Of a stretch of DNA of 64,000 nucleotides, positions 55,400-64,000 are shown in pieces. The stretch is taken from contig WPIO01000118.1 in NCBI GenBank assembly GCA_009760855.2, forward strand, positions 1,090,001 through 1,154,000, written 5' to 3'. Below the pieces are notes generated by a model. It was not told the DNA's origin, did not search any database, and saw nothing but the letters and a program-made list of their open reading frames with translations. The translations under genes were made by a program, and so were the position numbers. The stretch is from Cristatella mucedo. Its lineage: Eukaryota; Bryozoa; Phylactolaemata; Cristatellidae. Within the stretch, counting starts at the first letter, position 1, and every line of letters begins with the position of its first letter.

Positions 55400-57512
55400 A
55401 CGTTTATGGTAATGAGCTGCAAGGAAGTGAGGAACAGTAGTCGAATGTGGCTGCAGCGACTCTTGGGTTGGACTGGCTGACCTTGTCTATCTTGTTGACA
55501 AATCAGCTGGAGATGCCATCAGCGATATAACCCATGGGTCACCAAGTTTGGAACTAACCTGAGAGCTGTTGATGGTAAGGTTGACCGAGAAGGCTGCTTC
55601 TACTAGAATGCTGTTCCCGATTCCTGGATGCACCTCAATGTCTACATTTAAGCAGGTCATTAGTGATCTAGTCCAGAAGTTCATATCCCAATCAAAGAAG
55701 AAAACATGTCCTCTGGACCGTATTCCCACTGCCCTGCTCATACGTTGTATTGATCTGCTGCTGCCATGCCTAACTAACATCATAATTATGTCATTAGCCT
55801 CAGGTCATGTCCCAGCACCTTTCAAAAAAGCAGTAGTCAGGCTACTTCTTAAGACAAAAACACTAGACCAAGTGAACTGTTTAGTGCCTGTTTAGATAAG
55901 GACACCACGTCTAAGTTAGTCCATGCATTCGTGACATCCTGTCTACACTTCTGCAACTACCACCCAGTCTTCCTTCAACAATTCCGATCAAAGACGCTAA
56001 AATGGGTCGCTGCGGACAAGCTGAACTCAAATATAGAAACTTCGAACCTTGCCAGTAAGATTCAGTCTGACTTTAGTGCTAATCGCTCCACAGAGTCAGC
56101 GTTGCTTGGGCTAAACAACAAACTACTTAGGAATCCATTCATAGGTAGAGCGTCTCTGCTCGTTCTGCTCGATATTTCGGTAGCTTTTGATACAATAGAT
56201 CACAAAGTTCTTCTAGAGCACCTCTCATCTCGCCTGGGCTTCACTGGCATAGCTCTGCAATGGTTCAAGTCTTATCTCAGTGGGAGACTCCAGAGTACTG
56301 ACACGAATGGACAAAGATAATTATAGGTACCTCTGAAATATGGGCACCTCAGGGCTCCGTGCTAGGTCTGGTTCTTTTCACGGTTTATTCTTTCCCTCTT
56401 GCTGATGTGATTGCCAAGCACAATCTAGGCTTTCACTCCAATGCTGATGACACTCAGTTGTACCTTTGCTTTGATTCCTCCCAGCCTTCGAGCACTTCAA
56501 ATTCTCTCAACTGACTTGCTGCATGTATTGATAAAATCCACACATGGATGGCAGCAAATTTTCTAAAATTAAACGATGATAAAACTAACTTACTAGTTAA
56601 TGGCAGACCCAGTGTGATTCAAAAAAATGAAAAGCTGACACTCAAAATTGGCTCTGCCAGCATATCTCCTGTTGAATCAGCTTGAACTCTAGGTGGCATG
56701 TTCTAAAGTGACCTGTGGTTAGACGACCACATCAGCTCCACAGTCAAATCTGCCTACTTTCAGCTACATTGCTAAAATTTGTGCCTGTTTAGATAAGGAC
56801 ACCACATCTAAGTTAGTCCATGCATTCGTGACATCCTGTCTCCACTTCTGCAACTCATTGGTTACTGGCCTACCGGCATGTGCTATCAGGTGACGGCTGC
56901 TGGTGCCAAACTCTGCAGCTAGGCTTGTCTGTCGTGAGCGTCGCAGTTGCCATGTTACACCACTTCTCTGTGACCTGCAGAGGCTACCAGTCAAGCATCG
57001 GATTGACTGGTAGCCTCTGCAGGTTTTGTCGTTCACTTTTAGGTCACTTCATTCATTGGCACCAGCCCATCTCTTAGATCTACTACACAACCAAGCCAAG
57101 CATCGTACTACCCACTATTCGGAATCCATTAGTCTACCAATAGCTAGTATAAACCTCAAACCCTTCGAAGACCGTGCATATAGTTCGTATTCTCCCAAAG
57201 CCTGGAACTCCCTTCCGACTTGCGTCAGAATATCCCCTGACTTCACCACATTTCAAAGGAACCTAAAAACACCTATGTAAGACAGCATTTAGTGGGTCCC
57301 TGTGATTCGTCCTTCGGGGGCTTATTCGTGATGACACTGTGCATGCTGCCACTAACCATGTTATGCATGCTGTTAACCAAGCATGAGAGTGCTCACCATT
57401 CAATTGCATTTCCCTTTGCAGCAAATGTAAAGCCCACAGAGATAAATTGAGTTCTCTGAGGGTGCTTTATCAAGTGCATTATTAATATAATAATTATTAT
57501 TATTATTCTACA
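55400..57512 (+). mobile_element. Long LINE-A copy with two internal rearrangements
   Basis: Lead-in PLDRIPTALLIRCIDLLLPC and SGHVPAPFKKAVVRLLLK, then RT frame 55931-56320 with LNSNIETSNLASKIQSDFSA and LLVLLDISVAFDTIDHKVLL. Then NADDTQLY (YADD changed to NADD), the thumb, post-RT block and hairpin tail with (ATT)n. A 75-bp templated insertion is at 55884-55958 and a perfect 21-bp-arm palindrome is at 56974-57023. Confidence 0.88.
56974..57023. repeat. Perfect inverted repeat, 21-bp arms, in LINE-A
   Basis: CCTGCAGAGGCTACCAGTCA-A, 8-nt loop GCATCGGA, then the exact reverse complement ending CTCTGCAGG. Other copies read GGATTGACTTCAAGGTTTTG here, so the right arm is new sequence. Confidence 0.97.
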
Positions 57513-57519
57513 GCTATCC

Positions 57520-57692
57520 ATCCCGTCTGATTCCTATCTCAGATTTGTAACGGCCTTCCACTAATTCTTGCAAATAATCTAACTAGCTCCCTATTTCCGG
57601 CTCTGGTAGATTATTGTTATTCTCTTGGCTGGGCTACCGAATGAAGCCACTCGGCCATTGCAGCTGGCTAAGAATATGGCAGTGAGGCTAGC
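57520..57692 (+). mobile_element. LINE-B fragment, 3' part missing
   Basis: CTAACTAGCTCCCTATTTCC, then GGCTGGGCTACCGAATGAAG and CTAAGAATATGGCAGTGAGG. Ends exactly where an inverted LINE-B 3' part begins. Confidence 0.75.
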
Positions 57693-58197
57693 TTCGAAAT
57701 GTAATGTATCCGTCTGTAACTCCAAAAATTCATAGAGACTATGAGGGCGTTACGCATGAGAGTTTTGTATAGCAAACTCGCAGCCTAAGCAGGTTTTGGT
57801 ACGCATTCTGTAGCCAAAAGACTAGGTCTCGCCCAACAAAGGGAAAGTGGTAAGCATAGGAGAGTCAAGAAAGCAGTTGAGGTAGTGACTAGCATGGAAT
57901 TAGCAGCTCAGTACCACTGAAACTAATTGGCCATAGTCGGCAGCAGAAGAGTATTTGTCCTTGAGTGAGAGTTGTGGAAGCGAGTTCCACAGTCTTGGAC
58001 CTACAGAACTAAAGCTTCTGTAGCCAACGGTCTTTAGGTGGAGGAATGGAACAGCTAAATAATCGTCCACACAAGACCTGAGTTCGCGAAGAGGCTGAAA
58101 CTGGTGCAGCAGTTCAGCTAGGTACGAAGGAGCCAAGACGTAGCGGGCCTTGTGGGTCAGAGTAAGAAATTTGCTCTGTCTCCGTTGCTTAACAGAC
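57693..58197 (-). mobile_element. LINE-B 3' part, inverted relative to its neighbour
   Basis: ATGTAATGTATCCGTCTGTA (3' end reversed) up to MSVKQRRQSKFLTLTHKARY, with SYLAELLHQFQPLRELRSCV and LWNSLPQLS. Together with 57520-57692 it nearly completes one LINE-B body. Confidence 0.82.
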
Positions 58198-59288
58198 ATC
58201 AGTTGTACGTTTGCTTTGATCCCTCCCAGCTTTCGAGCACCTCAAATTCTCTAAACTCACTAGCTGCATGCATTGATGACATCTGCACCTGGATGGCAGC
58301 ACATTTTCTAAAACTTAACGATGATAAAACTAACTTACTAGTTATGGGCAAACCCAGTGTGAACCAGAGATTGGAAAGGCTGACTCTCCAAATTGGCTCT
58401 GCCAGCATAGCTCCAGTTGAATCAGCTCGAAATCTAGGTGTCATATTCCAAAGCGACCTCTCTTAGACGACCATATCAGCTCCTCAGTCAAATCCACCTA
58501 TTTTCAGCTTCATAACATTGCTAAAATTCGAGCTTGTTTAGATAAAGATACCACGTCCAAGTTGGTTCATGCATTCGTGACATCTCGTCTCGACTTCTGC
58601 AACTCACTGCTTACTGGCCTACCAGCATGTGCGATCAGGCGATTGCAGCTGGTGCAAAACTCGGCAGCTAGACTTGTCTGCCGTGAGCATCGCAGTTGCC
58701 ACATTACTCCACTTCTCGCCGACCTGCACTGGCTACCAGTCAAGCAACGGATTGACTTCAAGGTTTTGTCGCTCACTTTTAGGTCCCTTCATTCTATGGC
58801 TCCAGCCTATCTGTCAGATATACTACCCCGTCAGACCAAGCATCGTACCACCTGCTTTTCGGAATCCAACAGCCTAGAAATACCTCATGCAAACCTTAAA
58901 TCCTTTGGAGACCGTGCATTTAGGTAATATGCTCCCAAAGCCAGGAACTCCCTCCCGACCTGCGTCAGAACATCCCCTGACCTGACCACATTTAAAAGGA
59001 ACCTAAAAACACACCTATTTAGGACAGCATTTAGTGGATCCCTGTGATTCGTCCGTGATGTGCTTATGCATGCTGACACTGTGCATGCTGCCACTAACCA
59101 CATTTGCATGCTGACCCTGTGCATGTCACCCCTAACCATATTATTCATTTCGTTTGTTTTTCAAGCATGATTTAACTTACCATTTAATTGCACTTCACTT
59201 TACAGCAAGTGTAAAGCACCTAGAGAGAGATTAAGTTCTCTGAGGGTGCTTTATCAAGTGAATTATTGTTATGATTATTATTATTATC
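58198..59288 (+). mobile_element. LINE-A copy, best-preserved thumb/C-terminal part
   Basis: Frames 58152-58466 (AHFLKLNDDKTNLLVMGKPS) and 58562-58927 (VHAFVTSRLDFCNSLLTGLP, RSCHITPLLADLHWLPVKQR) are intact for about 100-120 codons each. The tail is AAAGCACCTAGAGAGAGATT and (ATT)n. Probably the youngest LINE-A here. Confidence 0.88.
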
Positions 59289-59299
59289 AACCCTAGCTC

Positions 59300-59768
59300 T
59301 TTCAGAAATCCCAGAGGTTCGACCGGACATGTATTTTTAATATAAAAACAAACATATGTATGTAAGTAATATATTTTTTCAATATGTTATCAAATACTTC
59401 ACCCTTGTCGGAGGTGCCCCCTGCCGGGGTTGCAGGACATACCTGCACTACCCTGGTCAGGAACAGGAACAATACAGCTTCCAAGCTAGAAATGGCGTCC
59501 GAGATACACAGCCTCTGAAATGCTGCTTGTTTCTTGCACAAAATGCACAGGGTACCAGGCAGGCTTTATTTTCCGGCCTCCAGCGGCCCAAAGCAATGAC
59601 CACGAAGGGCCTCACCACTGCCGACCAGTAGCTAGTGGTCAGGAAAGACTGGGCTATCGCGATGTACTTACCAACCTTTTTTCGGGCTGCCACCAACACG
59701 GCATCATTGCTGCCGTCAAATAGCACAGCTACATCGACTATGGCTGTGTCAGTGCGATTGATAATTCA
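59300..59768 (-). mobile_element. R2/NeSL-like LINE C-terminal (restriction-like endonuclease) remnant
   Basis: Minus frame 59457-59726 reads LFDGSNDAVLVAARKKVGKY, then VVRPFVVIALGRWRPEN. It passes by frameshift to frame 59302-59541, with RLCISDAISSLEAVL. This follows the D(V/L)T...F......A...K..KY..L ... PFVVGALG.W.P.N ... (L/R)C(V/I)SDAI..S pattern that closes LINEs with a C-terminal restriction-like endonuclease. The identification is from memory of the pattern. Confidence 0.55.
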
Positions 59769-59772
59769 TCTG

Positions 59773-59832
59773 TATTTAGCCCTAAGGGAACTTAATCTCT
59801 TTTCAGGCGCTTAACGCATTCTGCAGGTGTTG
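59773..59832 (-). mobile_element. LINE-A or SINE-1 tail relic
   Basis: TTAGCCCTAAGGGAACTTAA, then TTTTCAGGCGCTTAACGCAT. Too short to tell which family. Confidence 0.6.
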
Positions 59833-60214
59833 ACTTCAGGTAGGCACACGGCAATTTCACTAGCCTGTATGCCGTGCAGCATGCACATATGGCAAACGAA
59901 GCCACTGGGTACTTCTCAAGATTTAATTGAATTCGTGGGGCTCTTCTCTTCACCGGCAGTGCACATGTAGGAGTTGGAGATGGACGACATGCCTGCTTCC
60001 AGCTGTGAGATCAGAAACAAGGACTGGCTTAAAAATAGTGTAATGTGGTGCTCATCTTTGGATGGCAACGTACCACAGCCTGATCGTTAAAGGCTCGAAG
60101 ACAGTAAAGAAACAGGTATGGCCGCGAAAATGCATAGCCATTCAGCCACCATATCCGAAATATTGAAAATAACAGTGGCTTAACAGCTAAGGTATGATAT
60201 CATATCGTCTTCCA

Positions 60215-60830
60215 GGGGCCAGAGGCTATTTCCGATAAAGCTGTACCATTCTCATGCCATGCCCCTGCTCGCCATGCCACTGGGCTTGGGTAAGACGAGC
60301 AGCCGCCAGGTTAGACCTCTTTATAATATCGCATGTGCCAACGACAGCAGGGGATCTAAACAAGTCCACATGAGCATGGCCTATGCAAAGGATACTAAAG
60401 GGGCGCAAGATGACGCCGAAAGAGCGAACAAACCTGTGAGTTGGTCAATTGGCTTCCACAGTCCAGCCGAGTACCGACTCAGTTGCAACAGTACTAGCAC
60501 ATGTCCTAAAAGATCCGGCTAGCTGAGTAACTGCTAGTGTAGTCAGAGTTGACGTCCACCACAGTCGAGGGCTTCCGGCGAAATACACCAACTCTAACTA
60601 ATTCCCTTGGGTGCGTGGCCGAATCGCCGGAGCAAGCCTGCAACTATGCAGGGGCATAACTCGGCGAGACCGGCAGCATCCAACGCTACAACTTACTCGG
60701 CCAACTTTTCAGACCCAAGAGCCCCTGTAACCTCTCATCAATACACGCCCGGCCGGCCATGCCATAGGTCAGACCCAGGCCTATCCGTTGACCCTTACTT
60801 ATAACATGCCAGCCGCAGCGTCTCTGCCAA
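60215..60830. repeat. Diverged direct repeat, unit 1
   Basis: AGAGGCTATTTCC, TTATAATATCGCATG, CTAAAGGGGCGCAAGA, GGCTAGCTGAGTA and AGTCAGAGTTGACGTC occur in the same order 900-904 bp downstream. AACTATGCAGGGGCATAACT and CATAGGTCAGACCCAGGC recur about 1005 bp downstream. No ORF is conserved between units. Confidence 0.75.
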
Positions 60831-61114
60831 CCAACTGTACCAACCTCAGCTCTCTAGGTGTCACAGCCACAGCTGAAAACTAATGACCACGGCCTACCTG
60901 CCAGTAAGGAACGCCCAATCGATTGACCTAGCTTAGTCATCCGACTCAGTGACGTCAGGCACCACCCAGAAATAGCTTCTACCGGCAGCGTTTCCAACAA
61001 AGCACCCGATACCTCCATCCCTGTAGCTATATTCAAAACAAAAATCGCGTATTCAAAACAGAAGTTTGCTAAAAATATTTGCCACTGCGAGAGTTGCCAA
61101 AATGTAGCCTAGTT

Positions 61115-61850
61115 CTAGGGGGTCAGAGGCTATTTCCCACCAAATCCCACCATACTTCGTGCAGACCGCAGCTAGCCATACCGCCGGGCTACGGTAACAC
61201 GAGCGGCTCAGGTTAAAGCTCTTTATAATATCGCATGCGCCAACAGCAAAGGAGCTAAGCAAGTCTACGGAGAAAGGTCCTATATAAAGTAAACTAAAGG
61301 GGCGCAAGACAATGCCGCAAGAGCGAAAAAACGTGCTAGTTGGTCAGTCGGCTTCCTCAATCCCGCCGTTGTACCGACTCCGTTCCAACAGTAGGAGCGT
61401 AAGCCGTAAAAGATTCGGCTAGCTGAGTAGCTGCTTGGCGAGTCAGAGTCGACGTCTACCACAGTTGAGAGCTTCTACCAAATGACGCCAGCTCACAGGG
61501 GGGGGCCACTAACAGGATGCATGGGGAATGTACACAATGTACAAATGAAAGTACAAATCATAACAACGAGCATGCTAGCCAGCTGCGCTCGGGCTTTGGG
61601 TACTCGCTGCCTTGCGTGCGTAGCCACATCGCCAGGGCACGCCTGAAACTATCCAGGCGCATAACTGGGCGAAACCGGGAGCATACAAAACCACGACCTA
61701 CTAGGACATGTTGTCCTACATAAGAGCCCCGCCGACCTGTCGTCACCGCACATCCAGCCGTACCATAAGCCAGACCCAGGCGTAGCCGATGACGCGTACC
61801 ACATTACAGCCGTCCCGTCCCAGCTGACCATACTTGGCCTGGGTACTAGT
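61115..61850. repeat. Diverged direct repeat, unit 2
   Basis: Partner of unit 1, with an extra ~105 bp near 61500-61610. Contains CCTATATAAAG at 61278. GC-rich relative to flanks. Likely a repeated 5' leader/promoter block or LTR pair of an unidentified retroelement. Confidence 0.72.
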
Positions 61851-61869
61851 TGACCAGATTTTCTGAAAC

Positions 61870-62350
61870 ACATCCATTCAGAATTCAGAGTTGTGAGACA
61901 TTTTGCTATCTCTCATACCAATATTTGCAATAATGTTATTAATATTCCTTGTGTGTATGCACCATATTGAGTTGATCTCTATTGCAATGAATTGTTTCTT
62001 TGTGACTCTACAAAGCCTCTGACACGCAGAGGAGATAATACGGATTTGTATAGCATCAAAATGTTATCGACTTATCATGTTCAGGCGATAGCCAAGAGAA
62101 TTTTTAAAAGGCGAGAAAGAGAAATAAAAAAGTTATTGGTTTTCTGAGTCGGTTTGATAGTTTTTCTAGTAAATAACATTGCATTACCAGCCATATACGG
62201 CTAGAAATGGCATGCACAGGTGGCTGAAAAAGTTATATGCCGTAATTCAGACCCTTTAAATTGAAAGGGCGTTAAGCATTAAAAAAAAGGTCATTTCCAA
62301 AAAAACGTCTACATTTTGAGCAAACTAAGGAATTATAGTACTAAGATGAC
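61870..62350. other. Unassigned AT-rich sequence
   Basis: AAAGCCTCTGACACGCAGAG and TTTGTATAGCATC at about 62010-62065 faintly recall the LINE-B 3' UTR, but not enough to annotate. Confidence 0.4.
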
Positions 62351-62355
62351 CACGT

Positions 62356-63265
62356 ACAATAATAATAATAATATTAATGCACTTGATAAAGTGCCCTCAG
62401 AGAACTCAATCTCTGTCTAGGCGCTTTACATTTGCTGCATAGGAAAATGCGATTGAATTGTTAGTATTATCATGCTTGATGAACTGCATGCATAGCATGG
62501 TTAGGGAGGACATGCACAGGGTCAGCATGCAAATGTTGTTAGTGGCAGCATGCACAGTGTCAGCACGCATAACAACATAATGGACGAATCACAGGGACCC
62601 ACTAAATGCTGTCCTAAATTGGTGTTTAATTTCTTTTTAAAAGTGGTCAAGTCAGGGTATGTGGTGATGCAAGTCGAGCATGAGTACCGGGCCTTAGAAC
62701 CATACGAACTAAATGCACTGTCTCTTAACGATTTGAGGTTTGTACGAGGTCTTGGTAAACTATTGGATTCCGAAAAGCGGATGGTACCATGCTTGGTCTG
62801 GTGGTGGAGTAGATCTGATAGACAGGCTGGAGCCAAAGAATGTAGTGACCAAAAAGTGAGCGACAAAACCTTGAAGTTGATCCGTTGCTTGATTGGGAGC
62901 CAGACCAGGTCGAAGAAAAGTGGTGTGACGTGGCAACTGTGACGCTTACGACAGACATGCCTAGCCACAGAGTTTTGCACCATCTGTACTCGCCTGATTG
63001 CACATGCTTGTGGGCCAGCAAGCAGTGAGTTACAGAAGTCAAGACGGAATGTCGCAGATGCATGGACCAACTTAGAAGCTGTATCCTTATCAAAAAAAGC
63101 CTGAACTTTAAAAATGATAAATAGTTAAAAGTAGACAGACTTGCTTGTTGAGCTGATGAGTTCGGCAAGTAAACGATCATTCTGAGACGAGACACCCATA
63201 TTCTAAGCAAAGTCTCCTGGGACATGGTGGTTGAGTCCACAGTGAAAGGTAGGCTTTATAGTTCC
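62356..63265 (-). mobile_element. LINE-A copy, thumb to tail
   Basis: (AAT)n, tail GATAAAGTGCCCTCAGAGAA, 3' UTR, then a 182-codon minus frame (62522-63070) with VHASATFRLDFCNSLLAGPQ, CHVTPLFFDLVWLPIKQRIN and LAPACLSDLLHHQTKHGTIR. Ends in the thumb. Confidence 0.85.
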
Positions 63266-64000
63266 AGAGTCTCACTAGTTTTGAGTATATCTATCGAGTT
63301 AGTTTCAGCATTATTCCTTTGTATAAAGCTGGTTATATTTGGTTTCATTCCTTAGAAGATTTTACTAGTTGTATTAATTATCATAGAAAGTTTGACGGTG
63401 AAATGCAGCTTTGCTCATCATGAACATGTTAATCTATATTATATTTATCCTAATACGGTGACAAGCCAAGATTACTGCTAGCCTTTGCTAACAAGAACAA
63501 GCATTCAAACTAATAAATCATGCAGTGTCGTCATGCTTTGTCATACGATCAGGACACCTCCTGGGCAAATATAATGCCAGTTCAACCAATGCTATGGATC
63601 ATTAGGGGCGATAGCTTAGGATTTATGCTAACGAACATTACAGGCTAATAATGCCGAAAGTAAGACTCTTGAAAAGGCAGCCTTTCAGTAGTAAATAGGG
63701 TCTAGCCACAATGCAATAAGGGACGTTCTCTACGTGCACAAAATCAAGTGACCATGACCTGCTTAGCAAGTCAGTGTCGGTTCCATAAGAAGTTACAATA
63801 AAATTATAAGTAAATTACAGGTACAAGTAAATTAAAGTTACAAGTACAAGTAAATTACAGGTACAAGTACACACGCAAAAGACGCAATACATCCGTAGAA
63901 CGAAACTCCTGTCTAGAATAACACTTTCAGTCCAGCAAAGGTAGGGCATACATGTTTAAGTAAATAATTCCAGGGACCTAAATTACTGCATGCTGCTTCG
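63266..64000. other. Unassigned; short tandem repeat at 63806-63872
   Basis: Imperfect AAGTAAATTACAGGTAC repeats, about three to four units. No gene seen to the window end. Confidence 0.5.

Noticed and set aside
57520-58197. Twin-priming (5' inversion) product of LINE-B
   Set aside because: The inverted segment lies on the 3' side and retains the element's 3' end, opposite to what twin priming gives.
60259-60522. 87-codon ORF in the repeat unit as a gene
   Set aside because: The homologous stretch in the second unit is not open in the same frame.

Overview
This is a eukaryotic (metazoan) chromosome segment: AT-rich, with GT-AG introns, no bacterial-style gene packing, and most of its length made of decayed transposable elements. 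The phylum cannot be fixed from this window. An invertebrate with a repeat-rich genome fits best, because the dominant LINEs are of the CR1/L2 type with microsatellite tails and occur beside gypsy-like, pogo/Tigger and tRNA-SINE remnants.

The one host gene I can support is on the + strand and runs through most of the window. It is the 3' part of a UBR1/UBR2-type N-recognin E3 ubiquitin ligase. I find ten exons at 5303-5381, 8877-9032, 17396-17710, 27770-27869, 41632-41774, 41864-41972, 42532-42666, 42779-42946, 43423-43497 and 49768-49960. All splice phases agree (0/1, 1/1, 1/1, 1/2, 2/1, 1/2, 2/2, 2/2, 2/2, 2/stop), and the joined exons give 1473 nt, or 490 codons plus a stop. The 5' part of the gene lies upstream or is unrecognised. 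Introns range from 89 bp to 13.8 kb and hold most of the repeats.

Repeats. 'LINE-A' is a CR1/L2-like non-LTR retrotransposon present in about 35 pieces on both strands. Nearly all are 5'-truncated and full of stops. Its 3' end is a short hairpin (AAAGCGCC ... GGGCGCTTT) followed by (ATT)n. 'LINE-B' is a second CR1/L2-like family whose 3' end is a TACATTACATT-type repeat. Other elements are: a tRNA-headed SINE that borrows the LINE-A tail; a second tRNA-like SINE; gypsy-like gag/pro/RT debris (39.5-41.35 kb minus, 50.8-51.75 kb plus, and probably 45.0-47.5 kb); a pogo/Tigger DNA transposon remnant (36.1-37.3 kb); an R2/NeSL-like LINE 3' end (59.3-59.8 kb minus); a diverged direct duplication with a ~0.9 kb offset (60.2-61.9 kb); and long microsatellites (CA and TATC at 9.7-10.3 kb, TA at 30.7 kb, GCT at 1.0 kb, CT at 47.5 kb).

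Layout. 1-5.3 kb: LINE debris and a GCT-rich stretch. 5.3-17.7 kb: UBR exons 1-3 with LINE-filled introns. 17.7-41.6 kb: two long introns (10 kb and 13.8 kb) flanking exon 4, with LINE-A/B, Tigger and a minus-strand gypsy-like element. 41.6-43.5 kb: compact exon cluster 5-9. 43.5-49.8 kb: GC-rich LTR debris and LINEs in the last intron. 49.8-64 kb: intergenic repeat graveyard. I found no novel multi-gene system. The most unusual signals are rearrangements inside single LINE copies (a snap-back palindrome and a templated 75-bp insertion), the SINE/LINE shared tail and the divergent C-terminus of the UBR protein.
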